Shown here piece by piece: positions 34,672 to 43,627 of a stretch of 64,000 nucleotides of DNA (position 1 is its first letter; each line of letters opens with the position of its first letter). The DNA comes from Bradyrhizobium sp. 21 (GTDB lineage: Bacteria; Pseudomonadota; Alphaproteobacteria; Rhizobiales; Xanthobacteraceae): positions 330,413 through 394,412 of the forward strand of contig NZ_JADPJG010000006.1 of the NCBI RefSeq assembly GCF_023073335.1. The letters run 5' to 3'. The position numbers and the translations under genes were made by a program. The notes beneath the pieces were generated by a model. The model was given only the letters and a program-made list of their open reading frames with translations, was not told the origin of the DNA and did not search any database.

Positions 34672-35256
34672 ATGATACTTCGCAGAAGTGACGGTGTGTG
34701 GCTGAATGAACCTGAACGATGGACGGCAGAGGATGACGATCTGCAGATCTTCACGGACAAGGCAACCGATTTCTGGCGCGAAACCCATTACGGCTTCAAC
34801 CGCGACAGCGGGCATTTCCTGGGCTTTCCGACGAGCGAAGCATTCACCGCCGATTTGCATGTTCAGGGCGATTTCCGTGCGCTTTACGATCAGGCGGGCA
34901 TCATGGTGCGCGTCGACGCGCATCACTGGGTCAAGGCCGGGATTGAACTCTCGGATGGCCGCCCCATGCTCGCGAGTGTATTGACCAACGAGCAGTCAGA
35001 CTGGGCGACAGCCCCCTATGAGCATAATGCCAACGACTTCTGGATCCGCGCAACCGTCGTCAACGGTGTCCTCCGACTGCAAATTTCGGCCGACGGCAAG
35101 TCCTGGCCTCTCATGCGGCTGGCGACCTTTCCGAAAGCAAACTCTTACCTTGTGGGACCGATGGCCTGCACGCCCGAACGAGCGGGGCTTGAAGTCGTTT
35201 TCTCGACGTTTCGTCTGACACCACCGCTCGGAAAAGACCTGCACGACTTGAGCTGA
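34672..35256 (+). CDS. DUF1349 family protein (concanavalin A-like fold)
   Basis: 194 residues. The pattern TDKATDFWRETHYGFNRDSGHFLGF, DFRALYDQAGIMVRVDAHHWVKAGIEL and DFWIRATVVNGVLRLQISADGKSW is the DUF1349/regulation of enolase 1 beta-sandwich. The function is unknown; a carbohydrate-related or binding role is assumed for the fold. It starts just after an IS remnant, 12 bp beyond a region of transposase-derived sequence, but its own start MILRRSDGVWLNEP is family-like. Confidence 0.85.
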   Translation: MILRRSDGVWLNEPERWTAEDDDLQIFTDKATDFWRETHYGFNRDSGHFLGFPTSEAFTADLHVQGDFRALYDQAGIMVRVDAHHWVKAGIELSDGRPMLASVLTNEQSDWATAPYEHNANDFWIRATVVNGVLRLQISADGKSWPLMRLATFPKANSYLVGPMACTPERAGLEVVFSTFRLTPPLGKDLHDLS

Positions 35257-35347
35257 GCATTTTCCTCGCAGGGGGTGCATGTCTCCTTCTGATTGGAGCG
35301 TTGGCCCCTGTGCGGCAGCGGCGTTTATAGGTACACGGCCTGGTCTA

Positions 35348-36388
35348 TCAGGCGCTGACGGTGTCCACCGCCGCCAGCATGCCGGTCTTGGGGTGACAGT
35401 TCAGATATTCGAAGAACTGCTCGTCGACCGCGGCCACCGTGACCTCGTGATAGAGCCGCAGCTTCGCTGACGGCCCGAGCGTGGAAAGATATTTCATCGC
35501 CGCGCCAAAAATCTTGACGTGGGTCGGATGCGACTCTGCCCACCGCTCCAGCGCAGCCAGGCTCTTCCACCAGCTTTGACCGTAGGACTTTTCGCTCGCG
35601 CCTCCGTCAGTTGCAAGCACGCGCATGTAACGGTTGGCGTAGCAGCCGATGCCAAGCCCATCGTCGCGCAGAAAATCCATGCCCTCGCGCAGCACCGGTT
35701 CGACGTCGTTGAGATAGAGCTTTCGCTCCGACGCCTGGGTATCGCTCCAATCCTGTCCTGATCGGATCAGGCAGAGATTGTCATGCGCCTTCACGCGCAG
35801 ACGTGCGCCATCGCGGATCAGTTCCGGAGCGCCGCCGGGCGTCATCGCGTCGGTCTGTGACAGCGGGATACGGTCGCGCATGCCGCCCCAATAGGCGTGC
35901 TCCTGCACCTCGCCGCTCATGCCGTCGGCGAGGACGGCGATGCCCTCGGGCCGGCCGACCGAGGAGAACAGCGTCTCGTGCCGCGCCACCATGGGGCGGA
36001 GCACCTCGATGAAGGTGCCGACGCCCGCGCGCGGCGTCCCGGTCCAAGCCTCGCGCGCCGGTCCGAACCAGGCGTCGAAGCGCACGATGTCGTCCCAATA
36101 GGCCACCGAGACGACGGTCTCGTGGCCGGCCTGGTCGACATAGTGGGCGCGGTCCCAATGCGAGGGCCCGCCTTCCGTGGCAAACCGCGTCGCGATTTCG
36201 GCGAGCGCGTCCGTCGCAACCGTCGGCGCCGCGCCGCGATATTGAAGGCCGAAATAGGCCATCACCACGCGGCTCACGGCGGGCTGGTAGCGCGCCACGA
36301 AGGACGGATATGGCGGCTGGTAATCGTCCGGCACGCGCTTGTGGCGCGTGCGCGGGGTCTCGAGATGCAGAGGAATTGCAGATTCCAT
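35348..36388 (-). CDS. oxd: Aldoxime dehydratase (heme enzyme, OxdA/OxdB/OxdRE type)
   Basis: 346 residues. It removes water from aldoximes to give nitriles, using a heme to which the substrate nitrogen binds directly. The family landmarks are visible: proximal His290 in SHPTHVKIFG, distal His314 in RLYHEV, Ser210 in NLCLIRSGQDW, and Arg171/173 in MRDRIPLS. The length is close to the known enzymes (about 350). The nitrilase gene ends 28 bp upstream, so the operon is nitrilase-aldoxime dehydratase and the two enzymes together take aldoxime to nitrile to acid. GGAGGGA before the ATG supports the start. Confidence 0.93.
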   Translation of the reverse strand: MESAIPLHLETPRTRHKRVPDDYQPPYPSFVARYQPAVSRVVMAYFGLQYRGAAPTVATDALAEIATRFATEGGPSHWDRAHYVDQAGHETVVSVAYWDDIVRFDAWFGPAREAWTGTPRAGVGTFIEVLRPMVARHETLFSSVGRPEGIAVLADGMSGEVQEHAYWGGMRDRIPLSQTDAMTPGGAPELIRDGARLRVKAHDNLCLIRSGQDWSDTQASERKLYLNDVEPVLREGMDFLRDDGLGIGCYANRYMRVLATDGGASEKSYGQSWWKSLAALERWAESHPTHVKIFGAAMKYLSTLGPSAKLRLYHEVTVAAVDEQFFEYLNCHPKTGMLAAVDTVSA

Positions 36389-36416
36389 GATCGTGTCCCT
36401 CCTTCGATCCGGGCGA

Positions 36417-37433
36417 TCAACTCGCCGCCGCGGCAATGTCCGTGGGCTCGACGGTGTCGACCGGCAGCGCAAACTGCTCGACGCGCTGGTAGCGCTTCTT
36501 GTTGAGCAGGAGCCGCGTCACGTCTGGCCGCGAATAGTGCCCGGCGGGATCGGCGGCGTTCTTGGCGACGCCGATGGCGCCGAGATCGATCTCGGCGATC
36601 AACAGCCCCTCCTGGTCCGGCGCGAGCTTGTCGCCGATCTGACTGCCGTCGGGGCCATAGATCGCGGCAAAGCCGCCCCCGGTATGCAGCAGTGCGTGTT
36701 TGTCGGGCCGGTCGCAGAGTTCGTCGATCATCGCCTGTGACACTGTCGCGCAAGGGGCCAGCACGAAGCAGGAGCCCTCCACCGCGTAGACGCGCGAAGC
36801 CGCGTTGTTGACCTCGGCGCCGAGCGCCGGTGCAAAGGGATCGTAGAGCGAAAAGCTTGGCCAGGCCGCGACATGCACCTGCTCGTTCTGGGCGTACATG
36901 GCATATTTCGAGAGCGGCTGGAGATGCTCCCAACAGCACAGCGCGCCGATGCGCCCGATGTCGGACCTGGCGTGGACGGCGAGGTCGCTGCCGTCGCCCT
37001 CACCATAGACCGTGCGCTCGGCATGGGTCGGCCGCAGCTTGCGGCGCTTCGCGATGGTCTCGCCATCCGGCCCGATCAGCCATTGCGCCAGGTAGAGGCT
37101 GCCGCCGTCGCGCTCGGACAGGCCGATCACGGCGGTGAGGTTCGCCTTCCGCACGGCCTCACACAGCTTCGCGGCCTGCGGACTGTCGTAGGACAACGAA
37201 TTGTCGAAATAGCGCTGCACAAAGCCGCGGCCGATCGCCCAGGCCGGAGAGTCCAGCCAGATGTGCCAGGGATAGCCGGGGATGAAGGCCTCCGGAAAGG
37301 CGATCAGCTTGGCGCCCTTTTCCGCCGCCTCCCTGATCAGCGCAATCGACTTGTCGACCGAGGCGTCGAGATCGAGCCAGGCGGGCGCCGCCTGCACCAC
37401 CGCGACCTTGTATTTCGGATGTTGGATGCCCAT
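36417..37433 (-). CDS. Nitrilase
   Basis: 338 residues of the carbon-nitrogen hydrolase family. The catalytic triad is Glu48 (FPEAF), Lys132 (RRKLRPTH) and Cys167 (CCWEH), the last being the CWEH signature of true nitrilases rather than amidases. It hydrolyses a nitrile to its acid and ammonia. I chose the start MGIQHPKYK because GAGGCGGGA lies just before it, seven codons inside the longest reading frame. It is first in the operon with oxd and divergent from an AraC regulator, the typical nitrilase-regulon layout. Confidence 0.94.
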   Translation of the reverse strand: MGIQHPKYKVAVVQAAPAWLDLDASVDKSIALIREAAEKGAKLIAFPEAFIPGYPWHIWLDSPAWAIGRGFVQRYFDNSLSYDSPQAAKLCEAVRKANLTAVIGLSERDGGSLYLAQWLIGPDGETIAKRRKLRPTHAERTVYGEGDGSDLAVHARSDIGRIGALCCWEHLQPLSKYAMYAQNEQVHVAAWPSFSLYDPFAPALGAEVNNAASRVYAVEGSCFVLAPCATVSQAMIDELCDRPDKHALLHTGGGFAAIYGPDGSQIGDKLAPDQEGLLIAEIDLGAIGVAKNAADPAGHYSRPDVTRLLLNKKRYQRVEQFALPVDTVEPTDIAAAAS

Positions 37434-37513
37434 TCCCGCCTCCTCGTGCTCCACTGGGACAGGGCCGCTTTCCGGTTGATCGCGGCCCGCCCCCGATGCA
37501 GTCTATAGGGCCA

Positions 37514-37533
37514 GAGCGGGACGTGGCCCGCTC
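37514..37533. promoter_or_regulatory. Inverted repeat between nitrilase and araC-type gene
   Basis: GAGCGGG-ACGTGG-CCCGCTC has perfect 7-bp arms. It lies 81 bp upstream of the nitrilase start and 111 bp from the regulator start, in a position suited for an operator, though AraC activators more often use direct repeats. Confidence 0.45.
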
Positions 37534-37643
37534 GACCGCCTCGGCACGAAAATTCGACTGGAATGGCGGTACGGAATTTGCCTCGATCTGTGCCGGGGCA
37601 GTGATCGCACGCGACTTTCGGGACGTGAAAGGGAGGCCAGCCC

Positions 37644-38600
37644 ATGTCCATCCAGTTCACCACGGACGGCAGCCCCAGCCACCGGCGTCTCGCCCTCTGG
37701 CAGGACATCGTCTGCGACGTCTTCGTCGGGCTCGACTGCAAATCGGATCTTGGCAGCGCCTTTCGTGGCTCGGTCACGCAGGCCGCGCTCGGCAAGGCGG
37801 TGTGCTCCGAGGTCTCTTCCGACCGCCAGCACGTCTTCCGCACGCCCTCGCGGATCGCGCGCTCGGACCAGGATTTCGTCCTCATCGCGCTTGGCAATCG
37901 CGGCGCCGGCGGCGTCGTGCAGGACGGCCGCGAGACCGTGATCCATCCCGGCGAGTTCGCACTCTACGACACCACGCGTCCCTACGAGCTGAAGTTCAAC
38001 GATACTTTCACCCAGACCATCTTCAAGGTGCCGCGGCATCTGTTGCAGCGCCGGCTCGGCAGCACCGAGACGCTCACCGCGATGTCATTCGGCGCCGATG
38101 TGCCGCTCGAACGGCTCGCCTACGATTTCATCGTCAGGCTTTGCCAGAGCGCAGACCGGCTCGCGCCGGACAATGCCGCGGCCTTGTCTGAACAGGCTGT
38201 CGATCTGCTGGCGATGGCGCTGAGCGAACGGCTCGGCAAGACATCGCTGCCGTCGTCGACCCACCGCTCTGCCCTGCTCTACAGGCTGAAAGCGCACATT
38301 CGGACGCACCTTGCCGATCCCGACCTGTCGCTGTCGGAGACCGCAGCGGCGCTCGGCATCTCCTCGCGCTATGTGAACGATCTCCTCGCCGACGAGGACG
38401 CCTCGTTCCAGCGCTACGTCCTCGGTGAGCGCCTCGCCCAATGCCGGCGCGATCTCGCCTCGGCCGTGCTCGCCCACCGCCACATCAGCGAGATCGCCTT
38501 TGCCTGGGGCTTCAACGACCTCTCGCATTTCGGCCGCGTCTTCCGCGAGCACTTCGGAATGTCGCCGCGCGACTTCCGGCACAGCCAGTTGCGGCATTGA
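37644..38600 (+). CDS. AraC-family transcriptional activator (NitR-like)
   Basis: 318 residues. The N-terminal AraC-binding-like domain (DGSPSHRRLALWQDIVCDVFVGLDC, FVLIALGNRGAGGVVQDGRETVIHPGEFALYDTTRPYEL) is the type found in NitR/FeaR regulators. The C-terminal double helix-turn-helix reads SLSETAAALGISSRYVNDLL and HISEIAFAWGFNDLSHFGRVFREHFGMSPRDFR. It is divergent from the nitrilase-oxd operon and most likely activates it in response to aldoxime, nitrile or a product. Confidence 0.9.
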   Translation: MSIQFTTDGSPSHRRLALWQDIVCDVFVGLDCKSDLGSAFRGSVTQAALGKAVCSEVSSDRQHVFRTPSRIARSDQDFVLIALGNRGAGGVVQDGRETVIHPGEFALYDTTRPYELKFNDTFTQTIFKVPRHLLQRRLGSTETLTAMSFGADVPLERLAYDFIVRLCQSADRLAPDNAAALSEQAVDLLAMALSERLGKTSLPSSTHRSALLYRLKAHIRTHLADPDLSLSETAAALGISSRYVNDLLADEDASFQRYVLGERLAQCRRDLASAVLAHRHISEIAFAWGFNDLSHFGRVFREHFGMSPRDFRHSQLRH

Positions 38601-38702
38601 CATCCGCCCTAGCCATTGGCCCAAGCCTTCGCTTCAGGCGAAGGCAATGCTCCTGAATTCCAGATTGTCAGGTGTGCTGCCGCCGGGATCAGGCTGGCGC
38701 AC

Positions 38703-38936
38703 ATGAGGACTCACGCCACGACAAGCGGATCGGAGGTCCTGCTGGGCGTGATCGCGATCCGGCTCGCGGTGCTGGTCGTGGTGGGCTGGACCCTGACGCT
38801 GCTGCCGCGGCAGGCGCGCGATGACGACGCCGCTTGCTTTCCCTCGCCAGCAACGAGGGGCGACGCACAGGCGACGCCGACGAGCAGCCGACAAGCCAGC
38901 GATCCCGCCTTTGACGACATGCTCCGGCACGACTAG
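38703..38936 (+). CDS. Possible small membrane protein of unknown function
   Basis: 77 residues: MRTHATTSGSEVLLGVIAIRLAVLVVVGWTLTLLP, one hydrophobic helix (about 13-34), then a Ser/Ala/Asp-rich tail. No family was recognised. It is convergent with the next gene, whose stop it overlaps by 3 bases. It has ordinary codon use but may be a chance frame. Confidence 0.35.
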   Translation: MRTHATTSGSEVLLGVIAIRLAVLVVVGWTLTLLPRQARDDDAACFPSPATRGDAQATPTSSRQASDPAFDDMLRHD

Positions 38937-39835
38937 GGGACGAGCGCATCGCTGGGAGATGTGACGCGTGCCTTCATCGCTTCGCTCATGGGAAGCTGGA
39001 GGTTCTGTCCTTTCGGCGGGATTGGCGACTCGAACCATTTCGCATAGAGCTTGTCGAACGCGCCGGATGCCATTTTCTCCTTGATCGCGGTATCGACGAG
39101 AGCCTTGAATTCGGGATCCTCGCCGCGGGTCATCAGCCCGTAGTAGGACGGCGCATAGGTCGTCGCCAGCATACGGAAAGCCTTGGGATCGGAGGCGTTC
39201 GCGACGAGCCCGGCGAGCAGGATATCGTCCTCGAACCACGCCACGGCGCGGCCCGTTCCAAGCATGAGAAGCGACTCGGCGTGGTCCTTGGCCTGAACGA
39301 TAGTCACATTCAGTTTCTGGTCGTCCAGAAACTTCCTGGCGACCGCGAAGTTCAGCGAGCCCTGCGTGATGACGACGGTCTGCCCGTCGATACCTTTCGG
39401 CTCCATCACCTGCGAGGAGGCAGACACCAGCCAGCGCGGCGATGCCACATACGTCGCGACGGAGAAAGAGACCTGCTTCTGCCGTTCGGCGGTGTTGGTC
39501 GTGCTGCCGCACTCGACGTCGATGGTCCCATTCTGGAGCAGCGGAATACGATTGGACGCATTCACCGGCACGTAGTCGATTTGCAGCGCAGACCTCTTTA
39601 ACACTGCCTTGATCCTGTCAGCCACAGCGGAGCAGAGATCGAGCGAGAGGCCGGTCGGCTTCTGATCGGCCCCGAGATAAGCAAACGGAATTGAGGCCTC
39701 GCGGTAGCCAAACGTGACTTTTCCGACCTCCTTGATCTTTTCGAGGGTCTGGCTGGCCGCTTGCGCTGCTGGAATATCAAGCAGCGCAAGCGAGAGGGCG
39801 GCAATGGCAAGCGGCGGCGCGTGTTTGCGGATCAT
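38933..39835 (-). CDS. Amino-acid-type ABC transporter substrate-binding protein
   Basis: 300 residues, signal peptide about 1-26 (ending AAQA). The mature part fits the polar amino-acid receptor family: KVTFGYREASIPFAYLGADQKPTGLSLDLCSAVADRI, NRIPLLQNGTIDVECGSTTNTAERQKQVSFSV. No permease or ATPase gene lies nearby. It is 20 bp downstream of the dialkylglycine decarboxylase-like gene and has GGAGG before its start, so it probably delivers that enzyme's substrate in the same operon. Confidence 0.9.
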   Translation of the reverse strand: MIRKHAPPLAIAALSLALLDIPAAQAASQTLEKIKEVGKVTFGYREASIPFAYLGADQKPTGLSLDLCSAVADRIKAVLKRSALQIDYVPVNASNRIPLLQNGTIDVECGSTTNTAERQKQVSFSVATYVASPRWLVSASSQVMEPKGIDGQTVVITQGSLNFAVARKFLDDQKLNVTIVQAKDHAESLLMLGTGRAVAWFEDDILLAGLVANASDPKAFRMLATTYAPSYYGLMTRGEDPEFKALVDTAIKEKMASGAFDKLYAKWFESPIPPKGQNLQLPMSEAMKARVTSPSDALVP

Positions 39836-39855
39836 GTCAGCCTCCGGACTGTTGC

Positions 39856-41178
39856 TTAAGCGGCGGGATTTCGCGACAGCTCGTCGAGGCTTTCCCTCAA
39901 GGACCGATCCAGGATGTCGACGGCGCGGTCGATCTCCTCGATCGAGACGGTCAACGGGGGTGCGATGCGCCACACCGATCCGCGTTCGGGGCGGCGGCGG
40001 ATGTTCATGCTCAGCCCGTATTCGAAGCACTTCTTCGTCGTCAGTCCGCCGAGCTGATGGGCCGCGCCCCGACTGTTGCGATCGGTGACCAGTTCGACGC
40101 CAAGCAGAAGGCCCATGCCCCTGATGTCGCCGATCTGTTCGTACTTCTGCTGGAGCCCCTCGAACCGGCCGCGCAGATAGGCGCCCATGACGTTGGCGCG
40201 TTCGACGAGCTTCTCCTCGGCGATCACACGCAGCACCGCGAGCCCGACCTCGGCGAGGAGAGGATCGGAGACGTGGCTGGTGTAGTAGGTGAAATGATCC
40301 TCGTGAAGCTTGCTTTCGATCGCCTCAGTGGTCGACACGGCCGCAAGCGGAAGCCCGCCTCCGAGCGTCTTGGACATGGTCATGATGTCAGGGACGACGC
40401 CGAAATATTCGGCTCCCGTCTTTTCGCCGATGCGCCCGAACGCCGTTTGGGCCTCGTCGAAGATCAGCAGCATGCCGCGCGCGTCGGCCGCCTTGCGCAG
40501 GGCCTCCATAAAGGCCTTCGGCGGCACCAGTACGCCGCCGGCGCTGATCACGGGCTCGGCGATGATCGCCGCACCCCGCCCGCTCGACTGCATGTCGAAC
40601 ATTTTTAACGCAAGCTCGAGATTGGCGAGCGCGGACGCTTCCTCGCTCCCCTTGTCGATGTAAGGCCGGTAAGCGTTGGGCTCCGGGATCACGTACACGC
40701 CGGGCGGCGGCACGCCATAGCCCTTGCGGTCGCTCGCCATCGAGACCGAGGCGGCCCCGCCGGTAATGCCGTGCCAGGAGCCGCCGAGGACGAGCACCTC
40801 GTAACCGCCGGTGTACATCTTGGCCATCCGGAGCGCGACTTCGGTCGCTTCCGAACCGGTGTTGATGAAGATCGAGCGCTTGAGGTCACCGGGCAGCCAG
40901 TCCTCAGCCAGCACCTGGGCAAGCTCGGCCACGACTTCCGGAATCATCCCGCTGAAGAGATGGAACGCCTTCTTGCCCGCCCTCTCCACCGCCGCAATGA
41001 TCGCGGGATGATTGTGGCCAATGGTGGCGCACATCTGGCCGGAGGTGAAATCAAGATACTCGCGCCCGTCGCTGTCGGTGACGACGGTCCCCTTCGCGGA
41101 GGTGAAGAGGTTCGGGAATACGTCTCCGCCGTATCGGACCAGGAATTCGTCGGCGGCCTGTTTCAGCGCTGAAGTCAT
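39856..41178 (-). CDS. dgdA: 2,2-dialkylglycine decarboxylase-like PLP enzyme
   Basis: 440 residues of the class III aminotransferase fold. The details are those of Burkholderia dialkylglycine decarboxylase: LVRYGG, YLDFTSGQMCATIGHNHP, AFHLFSGMIPEVV, TGSEATEVALRMAK, GGSWHGITGGAASVS, MLLIFDEAQTAFGR, the PLP lysine in MTMSKTLGGGLPLAAV, and SHVSDPLLAEVGLAVL. That enzyme decarboxylates amino acids such as 2-aminoisobutyrate with transfer of the amino group to pyruvate. A CGAGGAGAACGC leader supports the start. It is divergent from a LysR gene, matching the dgdA-dgdR layout. Confidence 0.85.
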   Translation of the reverse strand: MTSALKQAADEFLVRYGGDVFPNLFTSAKGTVVTDSDGREYLDFTSGQMCATIGHNHPAIIAAVERAGKKAFHLFSGMIPEVVAELAQVLAEDWLPGDLKRSIFINTGSEATEVALRMAKMYTGGYEVLVLGGSWHGITGGAASVSMASDRKGYGVPPPGVYVIPEPNAYRPYIDKGSEEASALANLELALKMFDMQSSGRGAAIIAEPVISAGGVLVPPKAFMEALRKAADARGMLLIFDEAQTAFGRIGEKTGAEYFGVVPDIMTMSKTLGGGLPLAAVSTTEAIESKLHEDHFTYYTSHVSDPLLAEVGLAVLRVIAEEKLVERANVMGAYLRGRFEGLQQKYEQIGDIRGMGLLLGVELVTDRNSRGAAHQLGGLTTKKCFEYGLSMNIRRRPERGSVWRIAPPLTVSIEEIDRAVDILDRSLRESLDELSRNPAA

Positions 41179-41302
41179 GCGTTCTCCTCGGCCGAGCGGC
41201 ATTCGCCGCACGGCTGTGCGGCGCGGCGATGCGGATTGCGCTCGCCGGTCTTGGGGCGTTTTGGGACACGAAGCTGTTGCGTCAGGGCGTTCGCGGTACG
41301 AA

Positions 41303-41326
41303 AATTGCCTGATCAACACGGCAATT
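41303..41326. promoter_or_regulatory. Inverted repeat between dgdA-like and lysR-type genes
   Basis: AATTGCC-N10-GGCAATT (41303-41309 and 41320-41326) is a perfect 7-bp inverted repeat in the 162-bp divergent gap, flanked by TACGAA/TTCGTA. It is a good candidate for the LysR-type regulator binding site, 15 bp from the regulator start codon. Confidence 0.6.
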
Positions 41327-41340
41327 CGTATCGGGCAGAC

Positions 41341-42306
41341 ATGATGGGCGCCAATTCAAAAAATTCAGCAGCCGATGACGTAGAGTCAACGGACCGGCCG
41401 CGAATGCCCCCGCTCAAGGCGCTGTCGGCGTTCGAAGCGGCCTCGCGCCACGGCAGCTTCAGCCGCGCCGCCGAGGAGCTCGGCGTGACGCCCTCCGCAA
41501 TCAGCCATCATATCCAGAAGCTCGAGGATTTCCTCGGCGTCCGCGTCTTTTCCCGACACGCCGGCCGCGCGGTGCTCACCAATGCAGGCCGCCTCTATGC
41601 CAGCGAGATCGAGCGCGCCTTCGGAACGATCATCGGCGCGACCAGGCTGGTGGCGCCGCAATCGCAGCGCAATCATCTCTTCATCGCGAGCGGCCCGAGC
41701 TTCGCCGCCAAATGGCTGCAGCCGCGGATCGGGAATTTCATCGGCCAGCATCCAGAGATCGGGATCAGGCTGTCGACCATCGCCGATTTGCGTGATCTCG
41801 AAACCATTCGCTTCGATCTTGCCATTGCCTATGGTCACCCTCCAACTCTCGACGGGAGGCAGGTCGAACCGCTGCTGGCCGAACGCCTGCGTCCGCTCTG
41901 CAGCCCGCAGCTGATCGAACAGCTTGGGCTTCGCGAGCCCGCTGATCTCGCCCGCGCCACCTTGATCCATTCCTCGAACGCACTGACCTGGACCGACTAC
42001 TTGCGAAAGGTCGTCGGATCGACCATCAAGGCGCGCCACGAATTGTGGTTCGACCGGTCCACCATGGCCATCGACGCGGCAGCCGAAGGTCTTGGCGTCG
42101 TTCTGGAAAGCGAGATTCTCGCCGCCGAGGAGCTCGCCCGGGGCACGCTCGTTGCACCATTTCGCCAACCGGAGTTCGAAGTCGAAACGGTGTCCTATTA
42201 TCTGGTGCGGTCTGCCGAAACCAAAGGCCGCAGCCATGTCGGCGCGTTCGAGACCTGGCTGCGCGCAAAGATTACAGCTGCGAATTTGCAGACGACAATG
42301 ACGTAA
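41341..42306 (+). CDS. LysR-type transcriptional regulator (GcvA/DgdR-like)
   Basis: 321 residues. The N-terminal helix-turn-helix is PPLKALSAFEAASRHGSFSRAAEELGVTPSAISHHIQKLEDFLGVRVFSR. The effector domain has LFIASGPSFAAKWLQPRIGNFIGQHPEI and LDLETIRFDLAIAYG-like text of the GcvA subgroup. It probably controls the divergent dgdA-binding-protein operon. An adjacent second ATG at 41344 is an equal start. The extra residues before PPLKAL are not conserved. Confidence 0.9.
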   Translation: MMGANSKNSAADDVESTDRPRMPPLKALSAFEAASRHGSFSRAAEELGVTPSAISHHIQKLEDFLGVRVFSRHAGRAVLTNAGRLYASEIERAFGTIIGATRLVAPQSQRNHLFIASGPSFAAKWLQPRIGNFIGQHPEIGIRLSTIADLRDLETIRFDLAIAYGHPPTLDGRQVEPLLAERLRPLCSPQLIEQLGLREPADLARATLIHSSNALTWTDYLRKVVGSTIKARHELWFDRSTMAIDAAAEGLGVVLESEILAAEELARGTLVAPFRQPEFEVETVSYYLVRSAETKGRSHVGAFETWLRAKITAANLQTTMT

Positions 42307-42427
42307 CGAGGGCTCACCTCGCAAAGCAGAGCCGCCATGTGTGCGCGCGATGGTATGACGCTCATGCTTGCGCTAATTTCGCACAAGGCCGCAGCGCTTA
42401 ATCAGCGGCCAGCCGAGGAGCATATCG

Positions 42428-43453
42428 ATGGAATACCGACGCTTGGGCCGCTCAGGCCTCATGGTGCCCGCCTTGAGTCTCGGGACCGGCACTTTCGGCG
42501 GCGTTGGCCGCCTTGCTGCGTGGGGCACGACGGACGCGACCGAGGCGCGGCGCCTTCTGGATATCTGCCTCGATGCCGGCGTCTCGATGTTCGACACCGC
42601 GAACGTCTATTCGCTCGGCGAGTCCGAGCGCGTTCTCGGCGAGGCCATCAAGGGCCGCCGCGACAAGGTGTTGGTCTCGACCAAGGTCACGTTCCGTTTC
42701 GGCGACGGCCCCAACGACATCGGATCGTCACGGCAGCATCTGCTCGCGGCCATCGACGCTTCGCTGAGCCGGCTCGGGACCGATTACATCGACCTGTTCC
42801 AGCTCCACGGCTTCGACGCCTTCACCCCGCCTGAAGAGGTGCTTGCGACCCTCGATGTGCTGGTGCGCGCCGGCAAGATCCGCTACGTCGGCGTCTCGAA
42901 TTTTTCGGGTTGGCACCTGATGAAGTCGCTCACCGTCGCCGACAAGCACGGCTTTCCGCGTTACGTCGCCAATCAGACCTATTATTCCCTGATCGGGCGC
43001 GACTACGAATGGGAGCTGATGCCGCTTGGCCTCGACCAGGGACTCGGCGCCGTGGTCTGGTCGCCGCTCGGATGGGGGCGTCTCACCGGAAAGATCCGCC
43101 GCGGCCAGCCAAAGCCTGAGGTGAGCCGCCTGCCCAAGACGGCCGATTTCGGCCCGCCCGTGCCGGACGAGCACGTCTATCGTGTCGTCGACGCCATCGA
43201 CGAGGTCGCGAAGGAAACGGGCAAGAGCGTCTCGCAGATCGCGCTCAACTGGCTGCTGCAGCGACCAACGGTCTCGACGCTGATCATCGGCGCGCGCAAC
43301 GAGACGCAGCTGCGCGAAAATCTCGGCGCGGTCGGCTGGTCGTTGACCAAGGACCAGATCGCAAGGCTCGATGCGGCGAGCAAGGTGACGTTGCCCTATC
43401 CCTACTGGCACCAGCGGGGGACCTTCTCCGATCGCAATCCGCCGCCGGTGTAA
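42428..43453 (+). CDS. Aldo/keto reductase
   Basis: 341 residues. Catalytic residues of the AKR fold are visible: Asp and Tyr in FDTANVYSLGESERVLG, Lys in VSTKVTFRF, and His in LFQLHGFDAF. Others are YVGVSNFSGWHL and VSTLIIGARNETQLRENL, the NADPH-binding part. It resembles the YajO/TAS-type reductases. It probably reduces aldehydes or ketones; the partner is unknown. A DHA2 exporter follows. Confidence 0.92.
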   Translation: MEYRRLGRSGLMVPALSLGTGTFGGVGRLAAWGTTDATEARRLLDICLDAGVSMFDTANVYSLGESERVLGEAIKGRRDKVLVSTKVTFRFGDGPNDIGSSRQHLLAAIDASLSRLGTDYIDLFQLHGFDAFTPPEEVLATLDVLVRAGKIRYVGVSNFSGWHLMKSLTVADKHGFPRYVANQTYYSLIGRDYEWELMPLGLDQGLGAVVWSPLGWGRLTGKIRRGQPKPEVSRLPKTADFGPPVPDEHVYRVVDAIDEVAKETGKSVSQIALNWLLQRPTVSTLIIGARNETQLRENLGAVGWSLTKDQIARLDAASKVTLPYPYWHQRGTFSDRNPPPV

Positions 43454-43627
43454 AATCCGGTTCAATCGCTTTGAGGGCTGAGGGCCCGCGCAGGCGCTCC
43501 CGACCCATGCTTGCCGCGCCGGGCGGCCTGCCTTCCGGCCGGGAACCGTCCGTGTCCTGCCGGGTTGCGATCACTCCTGCAATTTCCTATTCGGAGACGA
43601 ATCACGGCTCGAATCAAGCGCGCCTCC

